Assembly: GCA_963834755.1 (NCBI GenBank)
Contig: CAWICQ010000012.1
Span: forward strand, 806,001-870,000
Reading direction: 5' to 3'
DNA length: 64,000 nucleotides
From: Dokdonella_A sp963834755
GTDB taxonomy: Bacteria > Pseudomonadota > Gammaproteobacteria > Xanthomonadales > Rhodanobacteraceae
Shown here one piece after another: positions 63,182 to 64,000 of the stretch. A program made the position numbers and the translations under genes. The notes below the pieces were generated by a model that searched no databases, was not told the origin of the DNA, and worked only from the letters and a program-made list of their open reading frames with translations. Positions within the stretch are counted from its first letter, which is position 1; each line of letters starts with the position of its first letter.

Positions 63182-64000
63182 CTACCAGTGCACGCCGCGC
63201 ATCAGCGATGCGAATGCGATCTGCTCGCTGGTCGGCCCCTCGAGCTCCGCACGTCCCTTGGTACCTTTCGCAGCCGATGAATCCGGGAACAGGCGGAACG
63301 CGGTATTCATGACGATCTCGTACGCGCGCGGCGCGAGCGCGTAAAAGATCTGCGCGAACGTGCCCAGGCGCGTCGCGATACGCACCGGCCGTTCGATGAT
63401 CGCCTCGACGATGATGTCCGCGGCTTCCTCCGGCGTCAGCGTCGGCACCGATTCGTACATCTTCGTCGGCGCGATCATCGGCGTCTTCACCAGCGGCATG
63501 TTGATCGTCGTGAAGTTGACGCCGTTGTCCGAGTATTCGGCCTGAGCGCAGCGCGAGAACGCATCGAGCGCCGCTTTCGACGCGACGTAGGCCGAGAACC
63601 GCGGCGAATTCGTCAGCACGCCGATCGACGAAATATTGATGATGTGGCCGTGATGACGCTCGGCCATGCCCGGCAGCACGCCCATGATGAGACGCAGCGC
63701 GCCGAAATAATTGAGTTGCATCGTGCGCTCGAAATCGTGGAAACGGTCGTAGCTCGCGCTGATCGCGCGGCGGATCGAGCGTCCGGCGTTGTTCACCAGA
63801 ATGTCGACGCGGCCATGCTCCTCGAGCACGCGCTTGACGAACGCATCGCAGGAATTGAGCTCGGCGAGATCGGTGACGTACGTGTGGCATGTTCCGCCGA
63901 GCGACTCGATTTCCTTCTGCGTCGTCTCGAGTTCCTCGGCGCCGCGAGCGCAGATCACCACGTTGCCGCCGGCGGCAGCGACTTTGAGCGCCGCGGCTTT
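63182..64000 (-). CDS. Short-chain reductase, 5' end outside the window
   Basis: The visible 272 residues are the C-terminal part of an SDR protein; the frame is open to the right edge, so the NAD(P)-binding start is missing. Motifs are 'ILVNNAGRSIRR', catalytic Ser in 'NISSIGVL' and Tyr-Lys in 'YVASKAALDAF'. The C-terminal ~90 residues ('FAQIFYALAPRAYEIVMNTA', 'FRLFPDSSAAKG') and the ending 'LMRGVHW' resemble the second domain of two-domain fatty acyl-CoA reductases (Acr1/FAR-like, ~660 residues). Whether an N-terminal acyl-reductase domain is present cannot be seen. Confidence 0.85.
   Translation of the reverse strand, partial: KAAALKVAAAGGNVVICARGAEELETTQKEIESLGGTCHTYVTDLAELNSCDAFVKRVLEEHGRVDILVNNAGRSIRRAISASYDRFHDFERTMQLNYFGALRLIMGVLPGMAERHHGHIINISSIGVLTNSPRFSAYVASKAALDAFSRCAQAEYSDNGVNFTTINMPLVKTPMIAPTKMYESVPTLTPEEAADIIVEAIIERPVRIATRLGTFAQIFYALAPRAYEIVMNTAFRLFPDSSAAKGTKGRAELEGPTSEQIAFASLMRGVHW

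Overview
The window is GC-rich chromosomal DNA from a gammaproteobacterium, most likely of the Lysobacterales (Xanthomonadales), perhaps a Rhodanobacteraceae-type genome. This placement is inferred from gene order and from repeat families (free-standing inverted repeats of the 'CCCCTCTCCCGC' type and 'GGATTCGGGAT' tracts), not from a database search. Almost everything looks like core chromosome. I saw no rRNA, tRNA, CRISPR array, prophage or insertion sequence.

Layout. 1-8.7 kb: the C-terminus of an RND efflux pump, an aldehyde dehydrogenase, a DUF349 protein, a TraB-family membrane protein, the agmatine-to-putrescine pair aguB/aguA, a small exported protein and the short type-B ribosomal protein L36. 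Three genes here (aldehyde dehydrogenase, DUF349, aguB) carry single-base frameshifts; I found none later in the window. 8.7-17.5 kb is the least ordinary stretch: a stand-alone Ser/Thr kinase, a secreted beta-propeller, a sigma-54 response regulator, Ku, a soluble histidine kinase, a KGG-repeat stress protein and two long poorly explained gaps. 17.5-21.2 kb: tadA, guaA and guaB. 21.3-28 kb: a membrane alkaline-phosphatase-superfamily protein (LtaS-like), a TPR-associated TRAP transporter (tatT-dctP-dctQ-dctM) and folD. 28.1-31.5 kb: a DUF1244 protein and molybdenum-cofactor genes (rhodanese-MoeB, moeA, mobA). 31.5-38.7 kb: the der-bamB-yfgM-rodZ-pilF-rlmN-ndk cluster, without the ispG-hisS pair that E. 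coli has between rodZ and yfgM.

38.8-43.3 kb is a fatty-acid beta-oxidation operon: a TetR regulator with a PsrA-type operator on its own promoter, then a fused hydroxyacyl-CoA dehydrogenase/enoyl-CoA hydratase and a thiolase. 43.3-49.6 kb: a lipoprotein, a Cys/Met-metabolism PLP enzyme, galU, a WbpM/CapD-type nucleotide-sugar dehydratase and a WecA-type glycosyltransferase, the last three being envelope polysaccharide functions. 49.6-60.9 kb is a long minus-strand superoperon read as serC, serA, pheA, hisC, aroA, then a small toxin-antitoxin pair, then cmk, rpsA, ihfB, lapA, lapB; many junctions are 1-4 base overlaps. 61-64 kb: a two-FHA membrane protein, a PHA-granule-associated protein, a phasin and the 3' part of a short-chain reductase that resembles the C-terminal half of two-domain fatty acyl-CoA reductases.

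Most genes run on the minus strand in translationally coupled sets. Start codons were chosen from Shine-Dalgarno sequences, family N-termini and overlap with the upstream gene, so many differ from the longest reading frame.
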